This document shows, in pieces, positions 6,967-14,702 of a stretch of DNA of 22,905 nt; position 1 is the stretch's first letter, and each line of letters starts with the position of its first letter. The notes below the pieces were generated by a model that saw only the letters and a program-made list of their open reading frames with translations, made no database searches and was not told the DNA's origin. The DNA comes from an uncultured Eubacteriales bacterium (lineage in GTDB: Bacteria > Bacillota > Clostridia > Oscillospirales > Oscillospiraceae), in the NCBI GenBank assembly GCA_900545585.1, contig UQZR01000031.1, positions 1 through 22,905 of the forward strand, read 5' to 3'. The position numbers and the translations under genes were made by a program.

Positions 6967-8644
6967 GGCTGTCTCCTTTCATCATGGGCAGGCGCAGCGT
7001 CACGCGGCTGCCGGTATCGCCGGACTCGGCGGTGAGGCCGTACCCCTCGCCGTAGTACAGGCGGATGATGCGGTCCACATTGTTCAGTCCCAGATGGCCG
7101 CCGGGGATATCCTCGTGGCGGGCCAGCCGGTCCAGCACCTCCGGCGCGATGCCCCGTCCATTGTCGGATACCCGCAGCAGCAGGTCGCCGCCGTCCTCCT
7201 CGGCCCACAGCTTGATGTAGCCCTCCTCCAGATCGGCCACGCCGTGGATGATGGCGTTCTCCACCAGGGGCTGCAGCACCATCTTGGGCACGATACAGTG
7301 CTGGTACCGCTCGTCCACATCGATCTCACACACGAACCGATCCTCGAACCGGATCTCCTGAATGTTCAGATACTGCCGCACCAGCTCCAGCTCATCCTCC
7401 AGGGGGATCAGCTCGCTGCCGGAGATACCGGCCCGCAGCAGCGCCGCCAGATCCGTGGACATATCGGCGATCTGAGGGACGTGGTTGGCCACACCCAGCC
7501 ATTTCATGCAGTCCAGCGTGTTGTAGAGGAAGTGGGGGTTCAGCTGGGCCTGCAGCATCCGCAGCTGCGTCTCCGTCAGCTCCCGCTGCCGCTGGACGGA
7601 CCGCTCCAGATTCTGGCGGTACTCCTCGGTCATGCGGTTGAAGCTGGCGGCCAGACGCCCCAGCTCGTCGGGGCTGTCCAGATACAGCTGCACATTGTAG
7701 TCGCCCCGCTCCGCCTGCCGCATGGCGTCGTCCAGCGCGTTCACCGGCTGGGAGAGGTACCGGCTGAGCCACCACGCCGCCACGGCGCACAGCCCCAGAC
7801 ACAGGATGCCCAGCGCCGCACCCACCAGATACAGCGACCGCAGCACCTGTCCCGTGTAGACGCGGGGCTGCTGGAGCAGCAGGGTGAAGCCCGCCGCGCC
7901 GTCGGCGGTGTAAAAGGCGCAGTCATCGCCCTCGTCGCCGGTGAGCTTCTGACCGGCCAGCAGTTGGCTGCGCAGCGCCGCCACCGTGCGGTCGGCCTGC
8001 ACCGTGCGGGTGTAGTACACCGTGCGCCACGTGCCGTCCAGCACCAGCAGGTCGTCGGCGGGGGCCATCACGCCGTCAAAGAGCTGGGCAAAGCCGCTGC
8101 TCTCGATGCGGGCGGTGACGTAGCCCAGCAGCTCACCGCCGTAGCCGGTGACGGTCCGCGCCGCCATCAGGCCGCGGCCGGTGCTGAGGAACACCGTGCC
8201 GCCATTGGTGCGGGCGGCGTACAGACCGCCCCAGTCCGTGTCCGCCGGTACGGCGGCCAAAGAGGTGTCGGTGCTGTATAAGCACGTGCCCTGGGCGTTG
8301 TAGATCTCCAGATCGGCATAGGACCGCACCGCTGCGGCACTGAGGTACAGGAACTGGTACAGCAGGCGGGAATCCGGCTCCGTGCGGCGCAGGACGCTGC
8401 GGGTGATGGTGCTGGTGGCCAGCGCCTCCAGCGTATCGCCGCACTGACCGGCGGCCTCATCGAACCGCTGGGACAGCATGTCCAGCGCCGCTCTGGCCTG
8501 ACGGGCCTGGGTGTGCTCCGCGCGGGCCACGATGACCTGCATCATCACCACGTCGCACAGCAGCAGCGGCACCAGCGTCACCACCAGGATGGTGGCGAAC
8601 ACGCGGTTGCGGAAGGAGCGGCGTATCCAATTCTTCAGCTTCAT
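6944..8644 (-). CDS. Sensor histidine kinase, HAMP + His_kinase (LytS/YesM/HptS type)
   Basis: This 566-residue membrane kinase has a first transmembrane helix at about 16-38 and an extracytoplasmic sensor region at 39-267 with a Cache-like mix of strands. A second helix lies at about 271-292 and a HAMP linker at 293-348. The phosphoacceptor block is LQAQLNPHFLYNTLDCMKWLG, with His371. The ATPase part shows the N box (VENAIIHG, 461-468), G1 (DNGRGIAP, 494-501) and G2 (HLGLNNVDRII, 517-527). The ATG overlaps the stop of the upstream solute-binding protein gene as ATGA, with GGAGGAG upstream, so kinase synthesis is coupled to that lipoprotein. It would autophosphorylate in response to the periplasm-side lipoprotein or ligand and pass phosphate to the regulator at 6226-6966. 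The coupling is inferred from order. Confidence 0.94.
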   Translation of the reverse strand: MKLKNWIRRSFRNRVFATILVVTLVPLLLCDVVMMQVIVARAEHTQARQARAALDMLSQRFDEAAGQCGDTLEALATSTITRSVLRRTEPDSRLLYQFLYLSAAAVRSYADLEIYNAQGTCLYSTDTSLAAVPADTDWGGLYAARTNGGTVFLSTGRGLMAARTVTGYGGELLGYVTARIESSGFAQLFDGVMAPADDLLVLDGTWRTVYYTRTVQADRTVAALRSQLLAGQKLTGDEGDDCAFYTADGAAGFTLLLQQPRVYTGQVLRSLYLVGAALGILCLGLCAVAAWWLSRYLSQPVNALDDAMRQAERGDYNVQLYLDSPDELGRLAASFNRMTEEYRQNLERSVQRQRELTETQLRMLQAQLNPHFLYNTLDCMKWLGVANHVPQIADMSTDLAALLRAGISGSELIPLEDELELVRQYLNIQEIRFEDRFVCEIDVDERYQHCIVPKMVLQPLVENAIIHGVADLEEGYIKLWAEEDGGDLLLRVSDNGRGIAPEVLDRLARHEDIPGGHLGLNNVDRIIRLYYGEGYGLTAESGDTGSRVTLRLPMMKGDSHAKGTDR

Positions 8645-9615
8645 GGCGTCTCCTCCGCCGTCAGGCTGCTCCAGATGTCCAGCGTCTCCGCCTGATGAGC
8701 CCCTGCGGCGTAGGGATCGTAGGCCAGCGCGTGGGGCAGGGAGGCGTCGCCCGGGGGAGTGAACACCGTCCGGCGGTACTGCCGGGTCAGGCGCTCCTGC
8801 ACTTCGCCGCTGAGCAGGAAGTCGATGAAGGCGCGGGCGTTGTCCTCGTGGGCGCAGTCCGCTATGATGGCGGCGCAGTCCGGCTGCACCACCGCCCCCT
8901 CGCGGGGGTAGATCACCGTGACGCTGAGCCCTGACGCCGCGGCCTGCATGGCCAGATCTTCAGTGGTGACGCCCACGTAGCAGCGTCCGTCGGCCACGGC
9001 GGTGACCACATCCTCTGCCGTGGGCAGCACATCGCCTACGCAGCGGACGAAATCTGCCAGCACCTGCTCCGCTTCGCCGTCCAGCGCCTGTGTCATGGCC
9101 TCCAGCGCCGTGCAGCCGGTGGCGGACACCGTGGGATCGGGACAGGCAATGCGCCCCCGCCACGCCGAGGATGTCAGGCTGCTCCAGCTGTCCGGCACAT
9201 TCCGCTGCACCAGCTGGTCGTTGTAGATGAGCACCACCGGCAGCAGGGAGAAGGGCGTCCACCGATCCTCGCTGTCGCGGTAGGCACCGGGGATGTCCGC
9301 GGCCGCCTCCGGCGCGTAGGGCGCGAAGAGCTCACCGCAGGCGGAAAGACAGTCCGGCGTGACGCCCAGCAGCAGGTCGCAGCGCTGACCGGCGGTGATC
9401 TGCTCCAGCAGCGGCAGGGCGCCGTCGGCGGTGTGTACCTCTACCCAGATGCCGGTGCGCCGCTCAAACTCCCGCACCGCGTCGTCGTAGACGGCGGCGC
9501 TGCGCGCGGTGAAGATGACCAGCCGGTCCGCGTCCTCCGGCGCCGCGGCGTCCCGGTTCCCGCCGCAGCCGCACAGCAGGAGCAATATCAGCAATAGGGG
9601 GAAGATGCGCCGCAT
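8641..9615 (-). CDS. Solute-binding lipoprotein of the sensor operon (AfuA/HptA-like)
   Basis: I place the start at the ATG at 9615-9613 (MRRIFPLLLI), which has GGAGGG 6 nt upstream; another Met six codons earlier would place the ribosome site inside the gene. The 324-residue product has a lipoprotein signal with Cys17 in LCGC. The mature fold starts LVIFTARS and has the ferric/phosphosugar-binding-protein pattern: REFERRTGIWVEV, CDLLLGV, YVGVTTEDLA, VTVIYPREGAVVQPDCAAI and a final DFLLSGEVQERL. The region equivalent to the iron Tyr pair reads YVGVTTEDLA, so no Tyr dyad is present. It opens the operon with the kinase and regulator and has no permease of its own. A sensory accessory role (as for HptA) is therefore more likely than transport; it could still feed the importer. 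Confidence 0.87.
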   Translation of the reverse strand: MRRIFPLLLILLLLCGCGGNRDAAAPEDADRLVIFTARSAAVYDDAVREFERRTGIWVEVHTADGALPLLEQITAGQRCDLLLGVTPDCLSACGELFAPYAPEAAADIPGAYRDSEDRWTPFSLLPVVLIYNDQLVQRNVPDSWSSLTSSAWRGRIACPDPTVSATGCTALEAMTQALDGEAEQVLADFVRCVGDVLPTAEDVVTAVADGRCYVGVTTEDLAMQAAASGLSVTVIYPREGAVVQPDCAAIIADCAHEDNARAFIDFLLSGEVQERLTRQYRRTVFTPPGDASLPHALAYDPYAAGAHQAETLDIWSSLTAEETP

Positions 9616-9636
9616 GACCCGCCCTCCATTCATACC

Positions 9637-9663
9637 ATTATAATATATGCCTGTATTTTACAA
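9637..9663 (-). promoter_or_regulatory. Promoter of the sensor (binding protein-kinase-regulator) operon
   Basis: The - strand carries a consensus -10 TATAAT (9642-9637) and a -35-like TTGTAA (9663-9658), with a short 15-nt spacer. The start would fall near 9630, about 15 nt before the ATG. The -10 is strong; the -35 assignment is uncertain because of the spacing. Confidence 0.5.
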
Positions 9664-9752
9664 TCCGGCGGGCAAAATAGCAAGCGGCAGGCGAAAAAAA
9701 GAGGACGCTGCCGTCATTTGGCGCACAGCGGAAAATTTCGACAGACATGGCG

Positions 9753-9781
9753 TTGCAAATCATCATCTGCTGTGGTATAGT
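9753..9781 (+). promoter_or_regulatory. Promoter of the surface-polysaccharide/sortase operon
   Basis: TTGCAA (9753-9758), a 17-nt spacer and TATAGT (9776-9781), preceded by TGG as an extended -10, form a good vegetative promoter. The leader to the first ATG at 9854 is about 66 nt. Confidence 0.75.
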
Positions 9782-9853
9782 AAATGATGAATATGCATCC
9801 CTATATCCGGCGCATGGCGAGGATACAGGCAGAGAGGGGCGTTTTTCCGGACC

Positions 9854-10630
9854 ATGAACAACGAAGAACACTACACAGAGATCGACCTGACAGCACTGCT
9901 GAAGGCGCTCTGGCGGCATATCTGGCTGATCGCGGCGTCCGTGATCGTCATCGGTGCGATGGCTTTTTCCTACGCCCGCTTTTTCGTCACGCCCATGTAC
10001 ACGGCCAGCGCGCTGATGTACGTCAACAATAATTCCCTGTCGGTGGGCAGCACCAAGGTGAGCCTGAGCGCCGGCGACCTGTCCGCCGCCAAGAGCCTGG
10101 TGAACACCTACGTGGTCATCCTGAACGCGCGGACCACGATGAACGAGGTGATTCGCGAGGCCGGTGTGGACTATACCTACACGGATATGCAGGGGATGAT
10201 CTCCGCCGGCGCCGTGAACTCCACGGAGGTGGTGCAGATCGATGTCACCATGCCCGACCCGCAGGAGGCGGCGCTGGTGGCCAACTCCGTCACCAAGGTG
10301 CTGCCGGAGCGTATCGCCGCCATCATGGACGGCTCCTCCGCCCGCGTGGTGGACACCGCCGTAGTCCCGTCCACACGCTCCTCCCCCAGCTACACCAGCT
10401 ATACGGCGCGGGGCATGCTGCTGGGACTGGTGCTGAGCTGCGCCTGTGTGGCGCTGCGCCAGCTGCTGGACGATCGGGTGCAGGACGAGGACTACCTGAT
10501 CCAAAACTATCCCGACATCCCCGTTCTGGCGGTGATACCCGACCTGAACCAGACGAAGCATAGCTCCTATGGCTATTATGAGGGCTATGGCAGCGCAGCG
10601 GCCTGCGGTGGAAAGGAGGCGGCGCGATGA
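9854..10630 (+). CDS. Wzz/CpsC-type polysaccharide co-polymerase, tyrosine-kinase modulator
   Basis: This 258-residue protein has the topology of Firmicute chain-length/kinase-activator proteins. It has an N-terminal cytoplasmic stretch, TM1 at about 23-43, an extracellular Wzz domain with the MYTASALMYVNN start and VTMPDPQEAALVANSV segment, a Pro-containing VVPSTRSSPS motif, and TM2 at about 186-203. A cytoplasmic tail of about 55 residues ends with a Tyr-rich stretch (Y239, Y241, Y242, Y245). It anchors and stimulates the BY-kinase encoded next, and controls polymer length or export. The stop overlaps the kinase ATG (ATGA). The Shine-Dalgarno is weak: GAGAGGGG lies about 14 nt before the ATG. 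No glycosyltransferase gene follows, so the polymer genes must lie elsewhere or the module acts on another polymer. Confidence 0.88.
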   Translation: MNNEEHYTEIDLTALLKALWRHIWLIAASVIVIGAMAFSYARFFVTPMYTASALMYVNNNSLSVGSTKVSLSAGDLSAAKSLVNTYVVILNARTTMNEVIREAGVDYTYTDMQGMISAGAVNSTEVVQIDVTMPDPQEAALVANSVTKVLPERIAAIMDGSSARVVDTAVVPSTRSSPSYTSYTARGMLLGLVLSCACVALRQLLDDRVQDEDYLIQNYPDIPVLAVIPDLNQTKHSSYGYYEGYGSAAACGGKEAAR

Positions 10631-11448
10631 GCCTGGACAAGCAGAGGGGTGCGCGGGACGCGGGCAAGCGTGAAGCCGCCCAGACCGAGCAGCCTATCAT
10701 CGGCGAATACCTGAGCTTTGCCGCTACCGAGGCGTATAAGCTGCTGCGTACCAACCTGATGTTCGCCCTGCCGGATCAGGGCAAGTGCCGCGTGGTGGGC
10801 GTCACCAGCGCCCTGCGCAACGAGGGCAAGAGCACGCTGGCCATCAACCTGGCCTATACCGTGGCACAGGCGGGCTACCGCGTGCTGCTGATCGATGGCG
10901 ATATGCGCCTGCCCACGCTGGCCAAGCGGCTCAACATACCCAAGCGGCCCGGCCTTTCCAACCTGCTGGCGGGTCTGTGTACCGTGCAGGACGCGGTGCA
11001 GACCAGCGACCTGCTGGACAACCTGAAGGCCATCGCCGCCGGCGACATCCCGCCCAACCCCTCTGAGCTGCTGTCCTCCGCACGGATGGAGACGCTGCTG
11101 CGGGAGCTGGGTGCCGACTACGACTTCATCCTTCTGGATCTGCCGCCGGTGACTGCCGTGACGGACGGTCTGGTGATCTCCAAGCTGGTGGACGGCATGA
11201 TCGTGGTGGTCTGCCGCGGCTACTGCGAGAAGAAGCTGCTGGAAGCGGCGCTGCGGAACATGAAATACCTGAACATCAAGATTTTGGGCTTCGTCATGAC
11301 CCGCGGCAGCGTGGACAAATCCGGCTATGGCAAGCGGTACGGCAAGTATAAAAAAGGCTACGGCGGCTATTACAGCTACGGCGCGCCGCCTGCCGGCGAC
11401 CGGAGACCCTCCGAGCCGAAGCAGACCGGCGGCAAGAAATCGTCATGA
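10627..11448 (+). CDS. Bacterial tyrosine kinase (BY-kinase, CpsD/YwqD type)
   Basis: This 273-residue cytoplasmic kinase has P-loop Walker A SALRNEGKST (61-70), Walker A' LLIDGDMRLP (87-96) and Walker B ILLDLPP (168-174). The EAYKLLRTNLMF helix (35-46) is the usual RxxR-type oligomerisation segment. The tail carries a Tyr cluster (Y234, Y238, Y241, Y245, Y248, Y249, Y251), the typical autophosphorylation site of the family. It needs the membrane modulator encoded upstream for activity and is dephosphorylated by the PHP phosphatase encoded next; all three genes overlap by 4 nt. The kinase cycles between oligomeric and phosphorylated forms to regulate polysaccharide synthesis. Family assignment is firm; the polymer is unknown. 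Confidence 0.94.
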   Translation: MSLDKQRGARDAGKREAAQTEQPIIGEYLSFAATEAYKLLRTNLMFALPDQGKCRVVGVTSALRNEGKSTLAINLAYTVAQAGYRVLLIDGDMRLPTLAKRLNIPKRPGLSNLLAGLCTVQDAVQTSDLLDNLKAIAAGDIPPNPSELLSSARMETLLRELGADYDFILLDLPPVTAVTDGLVISKLVDGMIVVVCRGYCEKKLLEAALRNMKYLNIKILGFVMTRGSVDKSGYGKRYGKYKKGYGGYYSYGAPPAGDRRPSEPKQTGGKKSS

Positions 11449-12149
11449 TCGACCTGCACAGTCACATCCTGCCTCAGATGGACGACGGCAGCCGCAGCAC
11501 GGAGGAGAGCCTTCAAATGCTGACCGCGCTGGCGGCGCAGGGTGTCACCGATGTGGCGGCCACGCCCCACTTCTACGCATCGGAGAACGGGCCGGACCGC
11601 TTTCTGGCCCGCCGCGCCCGGTCGTGGCAGCAGCTGCGGCCACATCTGACGGCGTCGCTGCCCCGGGTACATCTGGGGGCGGAGGTCCTGTTCTTCGAGG
11701 GCATCGCCGCTTTCGACGGCCTGCCCCGCCTGTGCCTTTCCGGCGCGGACACCCTGCTGCTGGAGATGCCGTTCCGGCCCTGGAGCCAGCGGATGCTGGA
11801 CGAGCTGCTGGAGCTGGCGGACCGCCCCGATGTCACGGTGCTGCTGGCCCACATGGAGCGCTACCTGCCCTATGTGGCGGAGCCGGACTGGCGGCGCATG
11901 GCCCGGAGCGGCCTGTATATCCAATCCAACGCCGACTTTTTCTGCGGGTTTTCCACCCGCCGCAAGGCCCTTCGCCTGTTGTCGGAGGGCCGGATACACG
12001 TGCTGGGTACGGACTGCCACAACATGGAGCGGCGCGCGCCCCGCATGGACGAAGCGGTGCGCGTCATCGCCAGGGCCCTTGGCGATGACACGGTGCAGCG
12101 TCTGGAGGAGCAGGCCCGCCGCCTGTTGAAGAAGGGGGGAGCTGCGTGA
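11445..12149 (+). CDS. PHP-family protein-tyrosine phosphatase (CpsB/YwqE type)
   Basis: This 234-residue phosphatase has the PHP metal ligands in order: HSH at 5-7, D13-D14 in MDDGS, H42 in ATPHFY, E80 in GAEVLF, H136 in LLAHMERY, and D190 and H192 in GTDCHN. These bind the metal cluster that dephosphorylates the Tyr cluster of the BY-kinase. Its ATG overlaps the kinase stop (ATGA), and its own stop overlaps the sortase start, so the modulator, kinase, phosphatase and sortase are translationally linked. The length is slightly short of the usual 240-255 residues, with no missing motif. Confidence 0.93.
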   Translation: MIDLHSHILPQMDDGSRSTEESLQMLTALAAQGVTDVAATPHFYASENGPDRFLARRARSWQQLRPHLTASLPRVHLGAEVLFFEGIAAFDGLPRLCLSGADTLLLEMPFRPWSQRMLDELLELADRPDVTVLLAHMERYLPYVAEPDWRRMARSGLYIQSNADFFCGFSTRRKALRLLSEGRIHVLGTDCHNMERRAPRMDEAVRVIARALGDDTVQRLEEQARRLLKKGGAA

Positions 12150-12877
12150 AAAAGAAGCTGGCCCTGATCGGCGGAGCGTTGGCGGTGTGCATCGCCGCCT
12201 ACCTGCTGTGGACCTACCAGCCCTGGCGCACCGAGCCGGAGGAGCCGCCTGTACCGGATGCCCCTGTGGGGAACACGGCGGAGCCGGAGCCTGCCTACGT
12301 CAGTCCCATCGACTTTGCGAGCCTGCAGGAGCGCTGCCCCGACATCTACGCCTGGCTGGAGATACCGGACACGGACATCAGCTATCCGGTGGCCCAGAAT
12401 GCGGACGATACATGGTATCTCACCCACGACATCGACGGCAACTACTCCAGCGACGGCACCTTATTTACCGAGAGCGCCTATAACGGCGCGGATCTGACCG
12501 ACCCCGCCACGGTGATCTACGGCCACCGCATGAACAGCGGCGCCATGTTCGGCACGCTGCAAAAGACCTACTCCGACCCCGAGAGCTTCGAGGCCCATCG
12601 GGAGATCGTGCTCTACCTGCCGGATCAGGAGATACACGCTACGGTGTTCGCGGCGGTGCCCTACGACAACCGGCACATTCTGTATAACTACGACTTTGAC
12701 GACCAGCGCATGACCCGCCTGTTCCTCAACAGCGTGCGTCTGGTCCGTGACCTTGGCGCCAACCTGGATGAGGATGCCTTCCCGCAGGAGGGGGACCGGA
12801 TGGTGATCCTGTCCACCTGCCAGAAGGGCAACCGCCAGATGCGGTATCTGGTGCTGGCAAAATGGACGCCGTCCTGA
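12146..12877 (+). CDS. srtB: Class B sortase
   Basis: This 243-residue protein has an N-terminal membrane anchor (about 5-23), a Pro/Glu-rich linker (27-50) and a sortase beta-barrel. The catalytic residues are visible: His127 in VIYGHRM, Cys225 in ILSTCQ and Arg233 in NRQMRYLV. The IYAWLEIPDTDISYPVAQ entry, the TVIYGHRMNSGAMFG block and the LSTC motif match class B rather than class A or D enzymes. It cleaves substrate proteins at a sorting motif and joins them to peptidoglycan. The neighbouring gene encodes a protein ending in SPQTG plus a membrane anchor, the (S/P)PxTG type used by Clostridioides difficile SrtB, so it is the obvious substrate. The start overlaps the phosphatase stop. Confidence 0.92.
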   Translation: MKKKLALIGGALAVCIAAYLLWTYQPWRTEPEEPPVPDAPVGNTAEPEPAYVSPIDFASLQERCPDIYAWLEIPDTDISYPVAQNADDTWYLTHDIDGNYSSDGTLFTESAYNGADLTDPATVIYGHRMNSGAMFGTLQKTYSDPESFEAHREIVLYLPDQEIHATVFAAVPYDNRHILYNYDFDDQRMTRLFLNSVRLVRDLGANLDEDAFPQEGDRMVILSTCQKGNRQMRYLVLAKWTPS

Positions 12878-12956
12878 CGGAAAACTGTTTACCTAAAGCG
12901 ATGCTTTTTTGCAATAACCTGAGATTTATCACGAAAGTGAGAAAGGGGAACCCAAA

Positions 12957-13658
12957 ATGAAGAAGTTTGCAACCATGCTCCTGGCTCTGCTGCTGACGGC
13001 CGCGCTGACCGTGCCCGCCATGGCCACGTTTACGCCCAGCTCGGAGAACAAGGACGCGCCGGAGATCATCTCCGCCACCTTCGAGGACGGCACCGATGCC
13101 AAGGGCTACCTGATCGTGACGCCGTACAGCAAGAGAAATTCGGCGGATCCCTCCATCAAGGAATCTCTGGAGCGGGCCTATGAGGACGTGAAAAACGCCT
13201 CCACACTGGATAAGCTGAACAGCGATGTCAACACGCTGCTGAAGAACTATCCCCACGTGAAGGCAGAGGATCTGGTGGCCTCCGACCTGTTCGACCTGAG
13301 CTACGTGGAGAACGGCCAGCTGGCCCCGCTGCCCCAGCGCGTCACCGTCACCTTCCGGCTGACCGTGCCGGTGGAGGACCTGCTGTTCGTCATGACCCGC
13401 GACGCTGAGGGCAACTGGCATCTGCTGAACATGACCGCCGGCCTTGTCACCAAGGTCAGCAAGAACCAGGTCACCGTCACCTTTGACAGCACCGGCCCTG
13501 TGCTGTTCATCATCAATACCGCCTCCATGCCCGTGGACAAGGACGGCCCCAAGTCCCCTCAGACCGGTGAGATCTCCCCTGCGTGGGTGATCGCCGGCAT
13601 GACCGTCGTGGCCGCCTGCGCCGCCGCTTATGTGGTGCGCAGAGGGAAGGCCGCCTGA
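12957..13658 (+). CDS. Sortase-anchored cell-wall protein with SPQTG sorting signal
   Basis: This 233-residue protein has a signal peptide (1-23, cleavage likely after AMA) and a helical stretch of about 65-105 (DPSIKESLERAYEDVKN). A beta-rich segment follows, with VTVTFRLTVPVEDL and QVTVTFDSTGPVLFI. The C-terminal sorting signal is SPQTG at 200-204, a hydrophobic helix at 209-226 and an RRGK tail. The ATG has AAAGGGG about 8 nt upstream. It lies 79 nt after srtB on the same strand, and pairing of a class B sortase with an SPxTG protein is known from clostridia. I do not recognise the ectodomain. Similar VTFDSTGPV strands occur in wall proteins of gut Firmicutes, but that is recollection, not a search. 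Function beyond wall attachment is unknown. Confidence 0.87.
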   Translation: MKKFATMLLALLLTAALTVPAMATFTPSSENKDAPEIISATFEDGTDAKGYLIVTPYSKRNSADPSIKESLERAYEDVKNASTLDKLNSDVNTLLKNYPHVKAEDLVASDLFDLSYVENGQLAPLPQRVTVTFRLTVPVEDLLFVMTRDAEGNWHLLNMTAGLVTKVSKNQVTVTFDSTGPVLFIINTASMPVDKDGPKSPQTGEISPAWVIAGMTVVAACAAAYVVRRGKAA

Positions 13659-13679
13659 CGGCAGGCGTAGATCACGGGT

Positions 13680-14684
13680 GTGAGAGAACAAACGAAAAAG
13701 CGGCCCGTTCGGGCCATCGCGGCGGTGGCGGCCATGTTGGCTGCCGCCGCAGCGGTGCTTCTGCTGCTGCACCGGTGGGAGAACCGCCCCACCGCCCAGA
13801 CGGAGGACGACCCCTACGCCGGGGAGGACGAGTCCCTGACCTACTACAACGGCGGCTGGTATGCCCGCCGCGATGTGGAGACGGTGCTGGTGATGGGCGT
13901 GGACAAGTACGCCGCCCAGACCTCCGGAGACAACTATAACCAGCAGCAGCAGGCGGACTTCCTGCTGCTGCTGGTGGTGGACCGCACCGCCGGCGTCTGC
14001 CGCGTCCTGCCCCTGAACCGTGACACCATGACGGAGATCACGGCCCTGGGTCTGGCCGGTGAGCAGGTGGGCACCTTCAACGGCCAACTGGCCCTGTCCC
14101 ACACCTACGGCTCCGGCGGACTGGACAGCGCCCGCAACACGGGCCGCGCCGTGTCGTCCCTGCTGTACGGCGTGGACATCGACCATGTGATGGCCTTCAC
14201 CATGGATGCCGTGCCCGTGATCAACGACGCGGTGGGCGGCGTGACGGTGCTGGTGGAGGACGATTTCTCCGCCGTCACGGACCAGCTGCCCATGGGGCAG
14301 GAGGTCACGCTCCACGGTGACCTGGCCCTGACCTTTGTGCAGAGCCGCGGCGACATGGGCGGAGAAAAGACCAACATCAACCGCATGTCGCGGCAGGCCG
14401 CCTATCTGCGGGGCCTGTATACCCGGCTGCAAAGCGCGGCGCAGGACGAGGGCTTCCTGACGCAGCTGCTGCTGGAGCTGTCGTCCTACCTGACCACCGA
14501 TTGTACCGCCAACCAGCTCAACGACCTGTATCGGACGGTGTCGCAGGACCGGCTGGAGGTGCTGGACCCGCCCGCCGGTGAGACAGAAGTGGGAGATGAG
14601 GGCTATATGGAATTCCACGTGGACGAGGCCGCTCTGCGCCAGACGGTGATCGACCTGTTCTACGAGCCGCGTCAGGCGTCGTAA
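13680..14684 (+). CDS. LytR-CpsA-Psr (LCP) family glycopolymer ligase
   Basis: This 334-residue protein has a short basic N-terminus, one transmembrane helix (about 10-30) and an extracellular LCP domain. Recognisable elements are the VLVMGVDKY strand (69-77), DFLLLLVVDR (93-102), the conserved R-D pair in LPLNRDTM (R114-D115), the LHGDLALTFVQSRG segment (211-224) that matches LCP LxGxxALxYxRxR, and the NRMSRQAAYL helix (234-243). LCP enzymes move polyprenyl-linked glycopolymers onto peptidoglycan or protein. In this operon it may attach the polymer whose synthesis the BY-kinase controls. The start is a GTG without a clear ribosome site; a later ATG (residue 19) would cut into the membrane helix. 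It may be translated by coupling to the wall-protein gene 21 nt upstream. Confidence 0.85.
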   Translation: MREQTKKRPVRAIAAVAAMLAAAAAVLLLLHRWENRPTAQTEDDPYAGEDESLTYYNGGWYARRDVETVLVMGVDKYAAQTSGDNYNQQQQADFLLLLVVDRTAGVCRVLPLNRDTMTEITALGLAGEQVGTFNGQLALSHTYGSGGLDSARNTGRAVSSLLYGVDIDHVMAFTMDAVPVINDAVGGVTVLVEDDFSAVTDQLPMGQEVTLHGDLALTFVQSRGDMGGEKTNINRMSRQAAYLRGLYTRLQSAAQDEGFLTQLLLELSSYLTTDCTANQLNDLYRTVSQDRLEVLDPPAGETEVGDEGYMEFHVDEAALRQTVIDLFYEPRQAS

Positions 14685-14702
14685 CCCGGTGGGAGGTGCG
14701 CC

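Noticed and set aside
9784..10032. A small + strand frame starting MMNMHPYIRR before the Wzz gene
   Set aside because: Its ATG would lie at or before the predicted transcription start, it lacks a ribosome site, and it runs out of frame over the Wzz start. It is not supported as a leader peptide.
12895..12910. AAAGC-GAT-GCTTT hairpin followed by T residues between srtB and the wall-protein gene
   Set aside because: The stem is only 5 bp with a 3-nt loop, too weak to call a terminator, although slight attenuation is possible. I also found no convincing promoter between the two genes.
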